Source: Cerrena zonata
Taxonomy: Eukaryota; Basidiomycota; Agaricomycetes; Polyporales; Cerrenaceae
DNA length: 64,000 nucleotides
NCBI GenBank assembly: GCA_038087015.1
Contig: JASBNA010000011.1
Coordinates: 806,001 to 870,000 of the forward strand
Direction of reading: 5' to 3'
The position numbers and the translations under genes are program-made. How positions within the stretch are numbered: the stretch's first letter is position 1; every line of letters begins with the position of its first letter. The notes under the pieces are model-generated. The model ran no database searches. It was not told where the DNA came from and was given only the letters and a program-made list of their open reading frames with translations. Positions 48,989 through 61,530 of this stretch are shown one piece after another.

Positions 48989-49550
48989 ATACTTCCAATT
49001 GCAAAGTATATTCTTCGAACCAATGCTTGGAGCTCGGAGATGTCAAGGTTGCTGATGTGATAGATGGACACTGCACCAACAAGTTCTGGGATACCGATGG
49101 GGATATATATCGCTACTTAAAGACTTGCACAAGTATAATACTTTTTATTGACAATTATCATTATCCTTGTTATCCGTGGTGTCATATTCTGTGATCTACA
49201 TATGTGACAATTACGAGTCAGAACAAACAACCTGGGAGAAGGACTCAGGGATATATTTGGTCTATCTGTCCGGATCTATTATATGATGTGTTATGAGTAC
49301 TGTATCTGCAGTTTCCACATATAGCATTGCCAATGAGGCGGACGTTTGCTGCGTAGTTCGTTGACACGTAGCCACTGACAGGCCTGCCGGGGACTCGGAT
49401 ATCTTTGTTATTCAGTATTCAACACTGGACCCCATGCTAGTGATTCTACAGTAATGCAGTACATAACACAACAAACAGATGACAGTTTTCATTGGTATAT
49501 AGTCCATCGCCGGGTATGTCTTAGCTGCCTGGTTTGCCACCTTCCAAGCG
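48989..49550. other. Intergenic region
   Basis: About 560 bases: manganese peroxidase 3' flank followed by the promoter of the next membrane protein gene. No gene seen. Confidence 0.45.
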
Positions 49551-51349
49551 ATGTCCCGAGATATCGACACTGTGTGGCATACTAGTAACCCTAATGTCAG
49601 TGGCTCTGCGCCGGACGCAAAAGTGCAATTGTGGACATACTTGTTGGTGTTTTTATCTGATGACACTACCCGTCGTGCTCAAAATATTCTACTCAGGAAA
49701 CTTTCGTTGATCCTTGTTGTAGTAGCATCCAGTAAGTCATCAGCCTCTTTCATGGGTACGTAACAAAGTAAGCTTATTTCATAGGCCTACTCTTTTGGGA
49801 CTACCTCTTGACCATCCGGGATGAATGGAGGTATATCTGGAGGCGAAAGTTCAGCTTGGTTACCATGTTGTACTTCATCAATCGATATGTCACTATGACA
49901 TATCGATTATTTGTGCTCATCGAAATGTTTTCGATCCATGGCGTCACGCCTGCGGCTGCCAACAAGGTATTTGATCATAACTCTCTCATTCATGGCAATT
50001 ATTTAATTTATAGTTATCTTCAGATGTCAGTATATTACAGTTCCAGATGACCCGCAGTTGATCGAACGTCGATCAGTTACACTTACTCATTGTACCAACA
50101 GGTGCTGGGCACTACGTCTCTCTGAAGGCTTGATGGTAATCCAACAGTGTACGGGTGCTGGTACGTCTCAAGGGTGCTATTATCCATATTCTAGATTCAG
50201 AACATGATTGATACCCATAGTACTGGCTGCGTTGCGCTTGTATGTGATCTGGGGTCACAATCGTCGGATATTCCTTGTTGTTCTGGGTACCGGTCTGATC
50301 CTTCCCATTGGCAACATTGTAAGCTCATCTTATTAGCTTGTGTTATACCTTTCGTCATGTTCATATTCTCGTAAGATCCATGTCAACCTCCAGCAAGATG
50401 TTTCTCTGCCAAGTCCATACACAGGATGTACTGATTACTATTCGGAAAAGGGTGGCTTGTGAGTACTTTCACATCGCGATCTTTATGCCTACTCGAAACT
50501 AAAGTCGCTATATAGCTGTAGGTCATCATTAAAACAATCCTAAGTACTCACTGAACTTGTAACAGGGGTCAATATCTCCGCTCGGGCATTCTCTATCCTC
50601 TCCGATGCGCTTATACTCATTCTCACTTGGATCAAGACCTTGAAAGTCAAACGATCCTTGCAGGCCTTCGACCGCGATACATCATTCGTCACCATACTTC
50701 TCAGAGACGGTGAGTTCTATTGAGACCTTCGTTGCAATGCGATCTTACCGCTACTTTAGGTACACTTCACTTTATGTAAGAAGATTGTGCTACTCTAGCT
50801 ACCATTCATTTAGAGGTTAAATCAATATCACCAGGGCTATATTCTTCCTTCATATTGCGAACTTCATCGGGATTAGATTTCATGTGAGTAATCCTTCTCA
50901 ATCGTTGTGTTTGAAACTATTACAAATACATCATCATAGGTTTATAACGCGTTATACCCGTTGACCGACGTGTATGCTCTACCTTTTTTTTGATTCGGGA
51001 CGGTCAAAACTAACTATTCATGCACTATTCATACAGAATCTCCTCCATACTGATTACTAGATTTCTTCTCGGTTTGAGAAGCATATATTCCTACAGAAGT
51101 ATGGAAATATCCAGACCGGGCATGTCGAAGAAGGCACGCTCGCTTGACGATGCGAGTCTTACGGGTAATCTAGGTGCACCGGTTCGGTTCAGTCTAGATG
51201 ACCACGAAGCAGAAGATCGGCCATATCTTTCAGAAAATCCTCTTTTATCTGGTTTGCGGGACACCACGTTAAGGATGCAGAGGAGGGATTCCGAGTATGA
51301 GGAATTCGACATCCCCTCTGTCATTGATATCAAGCGTGAATATCCTTAG
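49551..51349 (+). CDS. DUF6533-type seven-helix membrane protein
   Basis: A multi-exon gene for a polytopic membrane protein of the basidiomycete DUF6533 group. The signature follows a splice at about 49732/49785: LLFWDYLLTIRDEWRYIWRRK, then MLYFINRYV. Further helices come from LAALRLYVIWGHNRRIFLVVL, FSILSDALILILTWIKTL and a segment with HIANFIGIRF. The last exon carries RFLLGLRSIYSYRSM and a hydrophilic cytosolic tail with acidic clusters. The start at 49551 is the least certain part: the first exon looks weakly coding and a later start is possible. I recall that these proteins are often amplified in Agaricomycetes and are thought to resemble receptors, but no ligand or pathway is known. The two genes downstream on the opposite strand are also seven-helix proteins. 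Confidence 0.82.
49880..49908. repeat. Perfect 13-base inverted repeat with 3-base loop
   Basis: AATCGATATGTCA is followed after CTA by its exact reverse complement. It lies inside an exon of the DUF6533-type gene, in the segment encoding the end of a transmembrane helix. It could form a stable hairpin in RNA. Confidence 0.9.
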
Positions 51350-51653
51350 GTCATTATTGGTTGTCTTCTACTCACCTATTGGTCGAAATGGAGGACTGAC
51401 ACTACATTTCCAAGAATAACCTGGACAGACACACATTGTAACAGTTAGGGCTTCTTATACTACTATACAGAACAACAGGTATTAACCAAGGACAAAGCAC
51501 TGGTATTACGTGAATGTATTATATTCGGATGTTGTATTGTTAGGCATTCCTTTTCTTGAAACCGGCTTCGCTGTTATTATTGCGAATCTATTTAAGATAC
51601 TACCAGTAGTCATTACGATACTAGAGTGACGGAACCATGATTGAGATGTAAGT
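51350..51653. other. Convergent intergenic region
   Basis: About 300 bases between convergent membrane-protein genes. AT-rich; probably contains both polyadenylation regions. No gene. Confidence 0.45.
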
Positions 51654-52863
51654 TTAAACGATGCTTCCTCGTCCAGTGCCCACAAGATGGCACGCCATGG
51701 GGATCGTCACTTTCTCCTCTGCTTCACTACGGCCAGCCATTGGAGTGGGGTGCATATCCGAGATGTCCAGAGTCGTGGAACAGAAATTCGGGCTATCGTC
51801 AAGCAATCCTTGTCTGAGTAATCTGAATACACGACATGCCATGGAATTCTGTATCGCAGCTCCAGGAAATGTGACGCAGCACTTGATGATCGCTGGAACG
51901 GAAGGGACAAGCAATATCACAGTGGCGGAAAGCGTTACCCCAATAGAGACTCTACAAGAGATAATGAATGAGATTAGTCATAGGATCAGAAAGACGTTTA
52001 AATAGTTGCTGACAGGTAGTAAAGTTGTCCAGTTTTCAACAGGAGTCGAGATACATTACCCATACTTTTCCCATCAAAGAAGGACTTGGTACGCTCCCTC
52101 CAAGTCTCCGCCATCCCACACGTTATGCAGCGAATTGATATGGCAATGAAGATAGCCGTATCGAATATAGCGACTGCAATAAGTCCAAAAGTGCTGAACT
52201 TTTCGACCTCGGTGAGACAGAGTTCGACGGAGTCGGAAGTCAATGTCCTTTCCCTGTGTATCGTGAAGGGTTGTGTGATTGCGCCAAGGGTAGATGTCCA
52301 TAATAGAATGAACACCACCAGAACGGTGCGGCATTCACGAAACACGCCGTATATGCGGAGGACAAATAGGAATGACGTGCAAGGCAAACATAACGCCGCC
52401 ATAGAATTTGCGGCTTGAGAGGCCATTCTACAGTCGATCCGTGTGGCTATCCGAGGGTCAGAACGATGCACTAGAACCAAATGATAATAAACACTAACTT
52501 GCCATGAGGACGGCGAGGGCTAGATACGCAAATGTGGATACCCTGTTTGTCTTACTATGGTGGCTGTCTTTTAAAAACTATATGTAACTCACCGAGAACA
52601 GATGTAAACAATGTCAGGAAAGTTGATTCGTCGTCGTCGTAGCATTTTGATCTCGTCGGGCAGCGATAGCAGTGCATCACAAAGCCATGTCTAGCAATAA
52701 CAGAACGGAGTTCGTAGAGCCTTAAAATGCAGCCAGTGATGTTACTTACACTTGTAACTGCAATTACAATGAAGCTAGCGTATACCCCAAGTGTGAGAGG
52801 AGAGCCTTCTCGTGGAATTGGGAGAGGTAGCCGGAGGGTGGGGATTGGATTGGGTGATTCCAT
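51654..52863 (-). CDS. Seven-helix membrane protein, paralogue A of a tandem pair
   Basis: Read from ATG 52863. A short Pro-rich outside segment is followed by helix 1 (LGVYASFIVIAVTSV). After an intron come a conserved Trp/Leu/Asp-type loop and a basic segment (KMLRRRRINFPD). Then come helices around YLALAVLMA, an ALCLPCTSFLFVLRIYGVF segment, RTVLVVFILLWTSTLGAITQP, and FSTFGLIAVAIFDTAIFIAISIR. The last exon has VLLVPSVPAIIKCCVTFPG followed by QNSMACRVFRLLRQG and a cytosolic tail ending at 51654. The topology resembles fungal GPCR-like proteins, but I know of no functional assignment. It is clearly paralogous to the gene at 53823-55049: the segments TQPFTIHRE, VLKTGQLYYL-like, and NSMACRVFR recur. 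A few introns are short and GT-AG. Confidence 0.82.
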
Positions 52864-53822
52864 GACTTGGGTTATAATGCAGAAACATGTGTGTCAACGG
52901 GCTCTATTTATCGACGAACTCCTCAGTCTCATGAGAACATGATCGGGATAGCATAGACATAGCCCTTTAGCTGAGTCCTTGAAGGTATCCGATAGATACG
53001 CTCGGTATGGATGAACATATGTCAACGTTAGACGATGAAGCTCATCCAACAGGATGCCAAGGATAGGTACCATAGTCTGGTTTGAGTCGCGTGTTGTAAT
53101 CGCAGAGTAGTAATTGGTCTGCGCTCCAGGTCGACCGGACCAACCTGTCATAAAACAAAGGCTACGGCATGTTCAATAATAAAAAAGGCTTGTCACGCTC
53201 GGCTTTGGGTAAAAATAGGTTAAGAGGGTGTTTCAAGACTCCCCTTAATCTTGTCCTAGCTCGGACCGAAGCAAAGATAATCAGGTTACAGGAGGGAGCA
53301 CACCGGCGGGGGGTTGAAACAGTTACAAATACATGAAATGTCAACAAAGAATGCTTGATCCACAAGAAAGGTGAGGGGTTGCATCCTAAAGATATTGCCG
53401 GGTAATCTGAGAAGTTTTATAGTTAGCTAGAGGGAGTGTTACTTTGAAATGGAAAAGAAGAAACATTAAAGCCACATCAACACAAGGGACTCCGAGTCAA
53501 GTAGTGTATAATGTTCGCTGGCAGTGGTTACTAGTAAGTGGTACACTATAGACAACCCCTTCAGTCGATATATTACAGTAATACCGTGACCGTACCAGAT
53601 GATGCATCAGGTTTTTGGGACGATTCTGAATCGATAATAATATGGTGATAGAACCTGGGTGGAACCAAGTGTCGATGTCACACGGGTGACAGTAGAGAAA
53701 ACAGGCACGTGGGAGCGTCTGTTCCCGGGCCGTTTTAGCCATTTCCATAATCAATTGACATAAAATTAAACAATTACAAATAAAAATAAAAATAAAAATA
53801 TACACCTTTACAACGCCCCAAA
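52864..53822. other. Intergenic region between tandem paralogues
   Basis: About 960 bases separating two same-strand paralogues; it should hold the promoter of paralogue A. A (TAAAAA)3 microsatellite lies near its right end. Short frames here are not supported. Confidence 0.5.
53781..53800. repeat. (TAAAAA)3 microsatellite
   Basis: Three perfect TAAAAA units plus a partial one, about 20 bases downstream of the stop of paralogue B on the minus strand. Probably part of its 3' UTR or an AT-rich terminator region. Confidence 0.85.
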
Positions 53823-55049
53823 CTAGACAGTTCTCGCAAGCTGAGTTTCCTTTCTAGTGTTCATAATATGACACATCAATGGCGAGGTCAACTTGATATC
53901 AGAGGGGTCAGCGAAGACCAAGCTTGAGCTCCTACTCTTACTACGAGGGAGGTTGTTGGTGTCGTGAGATATATCATAGTCGTCCTCCTCCGAAGGCACT
54001 CTCCGAATCATTCGAAACACACGGCATGCCATTGCGTTCTGCATTGCAGCGCTTGGGACCGTTATGCAACATTTGACGATAGTTGGAATGGACGGGACCA
54101 ATAGGACAACGGTGGATGCCAATGTAACACCGATAGATGCCCTGTTAGAGAGAAAATAAGCCATCCGTGTTTGGAAACTCCGTCATGATGTCGGTACGCA
54201 CAGATAGTACAGTTGGCCTGTCTTTAGCACACGCCGTGACAAAATATTTCCGTGCAACAATGTCTTATCTCCGGCGAAGAAAGCTTTGATATGCTCTTTC
54301 CAATTATCGTTCCCTACGTAAGACGTCACTCCAAGGCGAATCGATATGGCAAGGAAAACGACTGTATCGAACACCGCTACGGCGATAAGTCCGACGGTGC
54401 TGAATGATGTGACATCCGTGAGACAAAGAGACGATTTATGGTCACTCTCTCGGTGAATGGTGAAAGGCTGTGTCAGGATTCCGAGAGTAGAACACCACAG
54501 GATTGCGAAAAAAACAATCACCGGCCGATTGTTGTAGAATACACCTCTGATGCGAAGAAAGAAGAGCAGCGATGTCGCGGGAAGGCAGAGGGCCGCGAAC
54601 CAGTCCGTTGCTCGGGTCAGAATTGCGCAATTGACCTGTCCAACTTCAGAAACTGTCAGAATCCATTGAAGGCCACGATGTCATCAAGATCAAAATGCTC
54701 ACCTGCCATAACTGTGGCACAACTCAAATAACCGAATGCTGTCACCCTGAGAGGCCGACATTGATGATTACACAGTTGGGTTAGGGACTCGAAAAACTTG
54801 CCTGGCGAAGATATAAGCGATAACAGGGAAAGAACATTTAGGCCCTTTCTTTATCGTATATATTTCTTCAGGAAAAGATATGAACATGTCGCATAACCAA
54901 GCCTGCAAGCACAAATTAGTCCCAGCAACCCATACGATATTAGTCTACCCACTCACGCTCGCAACAGCAACGATAATTATGCTAGCATAGGATCCCACCG
55001 TCAATGTAGCATTGCCGGGAAGGGTACCTGGCACAGAGGGTGTTGACAT
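53823..55049 (-). CDS. Seven-helix membrane protein, paralogue B of a tandem pair
   Basis: Read from ATG 55049 (MSTPSVPGTLPGNATLTVGS), chosen over an upstream in-frame ATG because it matches the start of paralogue A. Helix 1 is YASIIIVAVASV, and a basic loop follows an intron. Other helices include SLLFFLRIRGVF, RPVIVFFAILWCSTLGILTQP, and FSTVGLIAVAVFDTVVFLAISIRL; the last exon has TVVLLVPSIPTIVKCCITVPS followed by QNAMACRVFRMIRR. The tail ends in RKETQLARTV. Shared blocks with paralogue A (QPFTIHRE, LKTGQLYYL, PAIIKCC/PTIVKCC, ACRVFR) run in the same order and at similar spacing, so this is a tandem duplication that has since diverged. A membrane-receptor role is plausible but unproven. Confidence 0.83.
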
Positions 55050-57677
55050 GTTGAGGGAGAGAACCGACCTGTTGGGCTCCGAGCATGAGTTTGCCCGTCT
55101 ATTTATCAAAATCTCCCCTGGCCCCGCCGCACTAGCAGTAAAACAGGCGCGGAGTGCCTTGAAGTTAAGATACCCACCAGCCTGAAGTCTAAGTCGCACC
55201 GGGATGCCCTTTGTTCAATATATGGGAACTGTCAAGGAAATGTCGACAGTCTGCATGATCAAAGCTTAGATGGTAGGGTTGAGCTCACAGCCCTTGAACA
55301 CAATATCATTGCCTCACTCTTTCAAACTGAATTTCCCTGTAAACAATAACAGAAGACAAAATCAAATAGTTCCACAACCGCAGCCACTCACCCATCTTTC
55401 GAAGCTGCGAGGTAACTTCGATTATCCAAATATCTCGCGAGAAGTGCATCCCTTTCAATCTGTCAAGATTAAGATTCATTCCTCGGGCCGCTTAGTCTGA
55501 ATACTCACAGGATTCACGTCTCGAATCTGGAATATCGAGCTTACTCCTGACGGTCGCTCGGAGATCATAGTAGGGTATAAGAATCGATGGGCCCGCGATT
55601 TTGATCGGATATAAGATCGTGTGTCCTTGAGGACAGTCGGACTGCAGATTCTAATGAGTAGAAGGGCCCACAGCGACAGCGGGGCGTTGTGCAAGTATTA
55701 CGACCAGGTCACTAAAGAGGGAATTCAACATATAATTCAGTTCATCATGCCCGTTCATGATTGATAGTGGATGATTTGAATGGGACCGGTGACAATATGC
55801 TAACAATAGTGATACCATGAACCATGAAGAATGGAAGAACGTCATACGTTATTAGGCACGCACTGTTGTCAGAAGTCGCCGAACTCTACTTGAATGGAAT
55901 ACCACTCTTTTGAATGTCTCCACGCCGGTCGTGAGAGAATCATTTGCACAAAAGAAACTATCAAATCAGAATAGGACATGCTTGCATTTGTGCATAGAGT
56001 AGCAAAGGATATTCTGTATTTACATGGGTACCTGCGCAAAGTATTTTGAGTGTGCATAATAGTCATCTCGCGAAAAGATGTAATGGTTCCAAAAATAGGG
56101 CAGCAGATCGGGAGTAGTCTGAATCGAGTTGCACGATGATCCACATGTGAATCATACGTGTACCGCGAAGTGCACTGAAGGGCAAATAGCACCTTTGGGA
56201 GGATAGCCCACTCCATCTCTCATCCGTGCGCCGGTCGGATATCGAACGTCGCAGGCACGTCCGCTGAAGAGATCTGGCTAGGACCCAACACACACGGACG
56301 TAGTTGACCCGTGAGGGTCAAATCGTCGAGGCAGCAAATTCATGGAAGCACCGCCAATAGTCCCTCTGGACAGCATAGGTGGTGAAACGATGGGACCAGA
56401 ACTTCAACTCAGGCGAGTGCTTCAGGACAGAGTCTTGTACAGCTGTAAGCACAGAGTGACTCAGCGGCCACAGACGAGTGACATGAGTGTTCCAGATGGT
56501 CGGCATACGTTCAGGCAGCAGAGCGTGCCAAACTTCTTGCAGATCCTCGACTTCAGCTTGTGTGCATGGGCGGGCCACTGTCACTACAGTGGCCACAGCA
56601 CCGAATGCACGACTCTCCGGAGAAAGGCCCGATGCCGTAGGGCTCCTTGGATACACTGGTCGCAATCGTACAGTACACCAAACTGTGGCCACCAGAATGT
56701 GTACTAAACGAGGATCACGCACCAGGACCCGCAGTGGGAGCGATTATGTTCATATCCAACAGGAACACTCCGGTGTAGCTCGGAAGACAGCACCGAAAGA
56801 TATCCAATGCAAGTGGTAGCCAAACCACCGGTTATCACGAAGACAACATAGCGACGATAAAGAGATGCGTAGGGGAAGTCAAGCTACCCAGCATAAAGGA
56901 GCTTTCACCCGATCCCCGCGACGTGTTTCAAGCCGTCCCACTCTGATATCCCCTCCCATAGGTCTTTGGGCAGAGTGGTGGCGTATTTCTGGTACATCGC
57001 TGCGATCAAAGTTAAGATCGAACCCAGCTAGGGTTAGGTAAGGGAATTGATACTCAGACCTTAGCCCACTCGCGAGAAAGAACGAAGAATCATCCAGTTT
57101 GAAACGAGTATCGCGGCTTCCAGTCTGCTGCAACTGAGAGAAAAAGATGTGGACAGCGGCGACAAACAAGTTTGAGAGACTTCGGCAATTTCCGTAGCTC
57201 CGATTATGGAAAGTTCCCCATGATGTGTCGCAGCGATAGTGAAGTTTAGTAGTTAATGACAGGAGTATACAACGGTTAAGGAACATGGATCACGTTTCTG
57301 ATGTTAGTAGTACTGTGGCACAATAGAGTCTGCTTCGAGGCGGTCCTATCCATTTTACTAGACAAGTTCATCTAAATTCCGACAATAGGAGCCGAGAGAA
57401 ACAGCATTAAAGTGATACTTAAACTGATTCATGCTGGGAAGGATTGCAACTTGAAGCCAGGAAGCAACACCGTCGACGCATCGCTCTGTCATGACTACAC
57501 AGAAGCCAGAGGTTTGACTTTTGGGTTTGACCAAAATCTTATCTTATCGGTACGGTTACTGTACAACGTGGGCGCTATACGAAAGCGCAAGATCACACTG
57601 GCGACAACTTCACTTTGGAGTGAAGCTCTATCCGCTCCGAGTCGTACTACTCAAGGAGCTTATGTTCTTCCAGTACT
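55050..57677. other. Gene-poor region
   Basis: About 2.6 kb. Short and overlapping frames, the largest at 56318-56722 (-) and 56879-57286 (-), have no recognisable domain and no clear intron structure. The left end holds the promoter of paralogue B and the right end that of the CDCA7-like gene. Confidence 0.45.
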
Positions 57678-60600
57678 ATGCCACATCAACACTCAGAGCT
57701 TGCCAACTGGGATGGCTCTGTATCTCGTCCTCGTGTCCGTCAACCTTTTCCGGCTGTAGCGCATACACCAGCACAATCTCAAGCCCAATTCCAAGAATCA
57801 CCAGCCAATCCACACCAACGCAACGCGTTTTCGAGTTCGAGTCATATGTCTTCGGATGACTCTGCAACTGATATAGCTCGTACTGAGCAAATGCTTCTCG
57901 CTAGAGTATCGTCGGAAGATATGGCAATATCTTCTATAAACGTACGTGGTTTGGCGTTCTAATGAAAGATATATTCAAGTTCTTCATAATATATACAGGA
58001 AAGTGACGTCGGAAAAAGGCAAAACGCGAAAAACCCGAATACAGATCTTGTTTCTAATACTCGTACGCACTCCGATCCAACAAATTTGCATGGTACACAA
58101 CCAAATGGCAAACCTGCTGGAAATACCGCGCTTTCACCATCTTCTCTTGAGAATTCTGCCCTTCCAAATCACTCTATGCTGCTGGAAATATCCAGCTCAG
58201 AACACGACCTTATTCTAAAGGAATCTATGGCGACCAGTGGTGACCTTCGAGCTCAGAGACCTGCTCAAGTAGCATCCGAAGCCTCCATTCTATAGAGCCT
58301 TTAGGATACCCAACAAGTCCGCGCTCCGTTGAAGATGGCGAAGGTGAAGGACTGGATATCCGCCCTGTCTGTATTATTACTGGTGGTCAATCACCATCGA
58401 AAAGAGACACTCTGGGACCGATATTATCAGGAATCTCAAGTAATCTGTTCCACCCAACCCCCTCTGAGCCATCCCCGTTGGCACAAGCTACGGCAGGTTC
58501 GGGTATGTTTTCGCGGCTGGCCCAAGATTCGTCTAGGTCTCCGAGTGTTACAAATCACTTCCACGTACGTTTTAATGTTTCTAAACACAAAACACACTGT
58601 CTAAGTTCAGAGGAATATGAACTTGCAAATTACAGGACACGATTATTGAAATCTCAAGTGAACTTTCTCCTGAAATTCCTGTGTATTCTCTACCACCTTC
58701 TTCAGACCCTTTTGATTCCGATATTCAGATCTTGAATTCTCCCCCCAGACTTTCAAAGCGTACTGTACGGCCTCAGCGTCGACCTTACGTTCTGGTACCC
58801 TCACTTCCAACGGGTTTAGCAAAGGAAGAGTATATCGCAAACACTTCAGCCCTTAGCGGCGGTGCCAAAAACGCTCGGTTACTGTCATCTAATACTTTGT
58901 CACCGGGAACACGACGTATTGCCTTGGGTCTGCGTCCTAATCGAAAGAGAAAAGGACCTGAAGACGCTATTACGCCATCTCCCCGAAAACGAGCACGTAG
59001 ACAACCGCAAGAGGAACATAAAGCATCGCGCACCGTCATTGGTTTTTCGACAGAACCTGTAGAAGGATTTGTTGGTGAGGATGAACTCGATACACTGCTC
59101 GGAGTGCACCCAATCGAAATTGGAGAAGAAATTCCCTACGAGGATGCGGGTAAATGGGCTGTACAAGCGTTATGGATCTCTTTGAAACATGCTACTGGGC
59201 GTACAGATTCTCGTTACGAAACTTCACGACAAGCATGGCCGGTAAAGTCTCCACCAGCTATCTCCAAGTCCGGATATCCATCTATACAACCTGGTTCTCA
59301 GTCCGATTCACGACCAACACGTAATTCAAATACCCACAATCCGCATTCGCCTTCACCGAAAAAGAAACCACAACCAAAGCCTCACCGCCCAAGACAACGG
59401 ACACAGACGTCCATACCCCCCTCACAACCATCTTCATCGTCCCTTCCACAACCCACAGGCTTCGTTATCTCTAATGAATATATCGCCGCTGTACAGCACT
59501 ACTCCTCATCGCTTCCACGGTCCCCAACACCGCCAAATTTGGGCCCAACTTCATTTGGTTCAGATTATCATGAGTCCTCTACTTCTATATCCCCGGATCA
59601 GCATTCTGGTATATTCGATGTACTGAACGTCTCGAATTCGACAGACGAGCGAAGTGCTCGTAACGACAATGCCAGGAACAGTCCTCTCGTCGATAAAGTT
59701 CACCCTTCCCCCATGTTAGACGCGAACCAGAGCGAGCTCGGTTCTGTCTTCCAAGAAAATGGATATAATACTCACTCCTTCCAGAGCATTTTCAACATTG
59801 TACCTTGGTCTGCCTCGCTTCGTACCGTGGAAGGTCAGCAATTCGAGCAACCCGTTGCTGGACCGTCATCTGGGCCGTCCACCATTTATAAAAATCATGC
59901 CGAGATACCTAATATGGGCGGATTTGGGAATGGTACTATCGACCCATCGGTTCTAGGTGGTGCACCTATGTTAATCTCTGGACATACTCCCTCATTGTCC
60001 CCTTCGCCTCCGCCTGGGGACCAATCACTCAACAGCTTACCTACACGCCATGCCTCTACTTCGACCCACATATCTACCGATCTCGATAGGACAACTGTCT
60101 CTCGATCCTCCGCGCTCTCCTCCAATAGGCCTCTTGCGAAAAGTAAAGGGAAGAATAAAGCGAAGCCCTCTGAGGAACTTTTGGCGACGGTGTCCAGTAT
60201 GAAGCGGAGGTCGGTTGATCGAAATTCCACAGGTGGTGAAAAGCGGGATCGTAAACCCAGTACGCGCATTCGAGAAGCACTTCAACAGGTCGACTACGAA
60301 TTAACAGATGAGGATGCGGATGCAGATGGAGAAACAGACGACGAAGACTTTGAGCCACTCGCCTCCCTGCCGTCTACGAGGAGAGAGACGCCGCCTACGC
60401 AGGGTCAGCCCAAACCCAGTCGTAAGTCTATCTCGACTTTGAAGGGATCCAAGGCTTCTCGGAAAAGTGTTGAAGAATATTGTCACCAGTGTCGTAATAA
60501 GCCCAAAATGCTAAAGGTGCGGTGTTCGGGTACGAGGCCTGATGGTGTTCCATGTGGGTTATATTTCTGTGAACGATGTATAACGAGACGGTATGTTATG

Positions 60601-61312
60601 ATAAAATGTTTCCTGCATATTCATATTTATCGTTATATTTAGATATCCCGAGATCGAGTTCAATGCCTTCGACGAGGACTTCATATGTCCGAAATGTGAT
60701 GACTTCTGCAATTGTACAGCATGTTGCAGACGCAGGGGTGAAGAGTACATTTCTTCACGCGGAGTTGGTCCATCACCCTTCCTTCAGAATTCGCAAAACG
60801 CGTCAGCGTCAACGCAACCGAGAAACTCATCTTCTCTGTCAAAACCATACCCTATGACTGATCGGAATCCTCCCGTCACTCCCGCGCTTGCAGTACCTCC
60901 GGGCATGTTTTGGGGAACCGTGTATGACATAGACGGGAAACGAATTGGTGCCGGAGTTGTTTCTGAAGATCGGCAAGTTATCGTCACCAACGATCCACTA
61001 CCACCAAGGAAGATCATCTATGTTGGTAAACCACCGCCGAGGAAGGGTGGCCCTCCCTCTTCTACGACGGGCGCAGCTGAGGAGCCTGCACATAACGTTG
61101 GGCTTCAAAATCGCGCGTACATTGGTTCCAAGCCGCCAATGTTGAACCATTCATTGTATAAGTCTTTAGAAGAGCACTTTGCTCTGCTGACAAGGGAGCG
61201 GTCGTCTAGCCCGTTGACTCCTGTGCATAGTAGTGACCCGGTGCAACCCACAACCGTTGATGGTTTCCTTCTAGCACAGGCGATCCAAGAAATGGCCAAA
61301 AAAACGGAGTAA
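57678..61312 (+). CDS. CDCA7-like protein with zf-4CXXC_R1 zinc finger
   Basis: A large, mostly disordered nuclear protein whose last quarter carries a Cys-rich zinc finger split by a short intron at about 60591-60642. The two parts are EEYCHQCRNKPKMLKVRC with GLYFCERCITRR, and EFNAFDEDFICPKCDDFCNC with CTACCRRRG. This is the zf-4CXXC_R1 family, whose animal members (CDCA7) recruit the HELLS remodeller to hemimethylated DNA. Before it lies about 700 residues rich in Ser/Pro and basic patches (PNRKRKGPEDA, KPQPKPHRPRQR) and an acidic stretch (ELTDEDADADGETDDEDFEP). The C-terminus after the finger includes GMFWGTVYDIDGKRIGAGVV. Several small exons lie in 57678-58680. Between 58200 and 58300 the frame changes, either by a weak-donor intron or by a one-base deletion. 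Start at 57678 is tentative. Confidence 0.85.
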
Positions 61313-61530
61313 AGAAAATTTCTTGTTAGTTTACTTCTTGTCTAATTGGTATATAATGCGTTTGTATTTGGCTTTCTTGCATTAAGCGACAACCTTTCTT
61401 GATCACTGTATATTCGCCTACTAAACCCAGGATAACCATCACTACTCTTGTACCGATACTTCACTCTCATTACATGAAGCGAATCACTAATATTTTTCTT
61501 GGACTACATTCGATTCCACTTGGAAACATA

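Noticed and set aside
56318..57286. Two minus-strand frames of 134 and 135 codons
   Set aside because: No motif and no supporting splice sites; their composition is like intergenic DNA.
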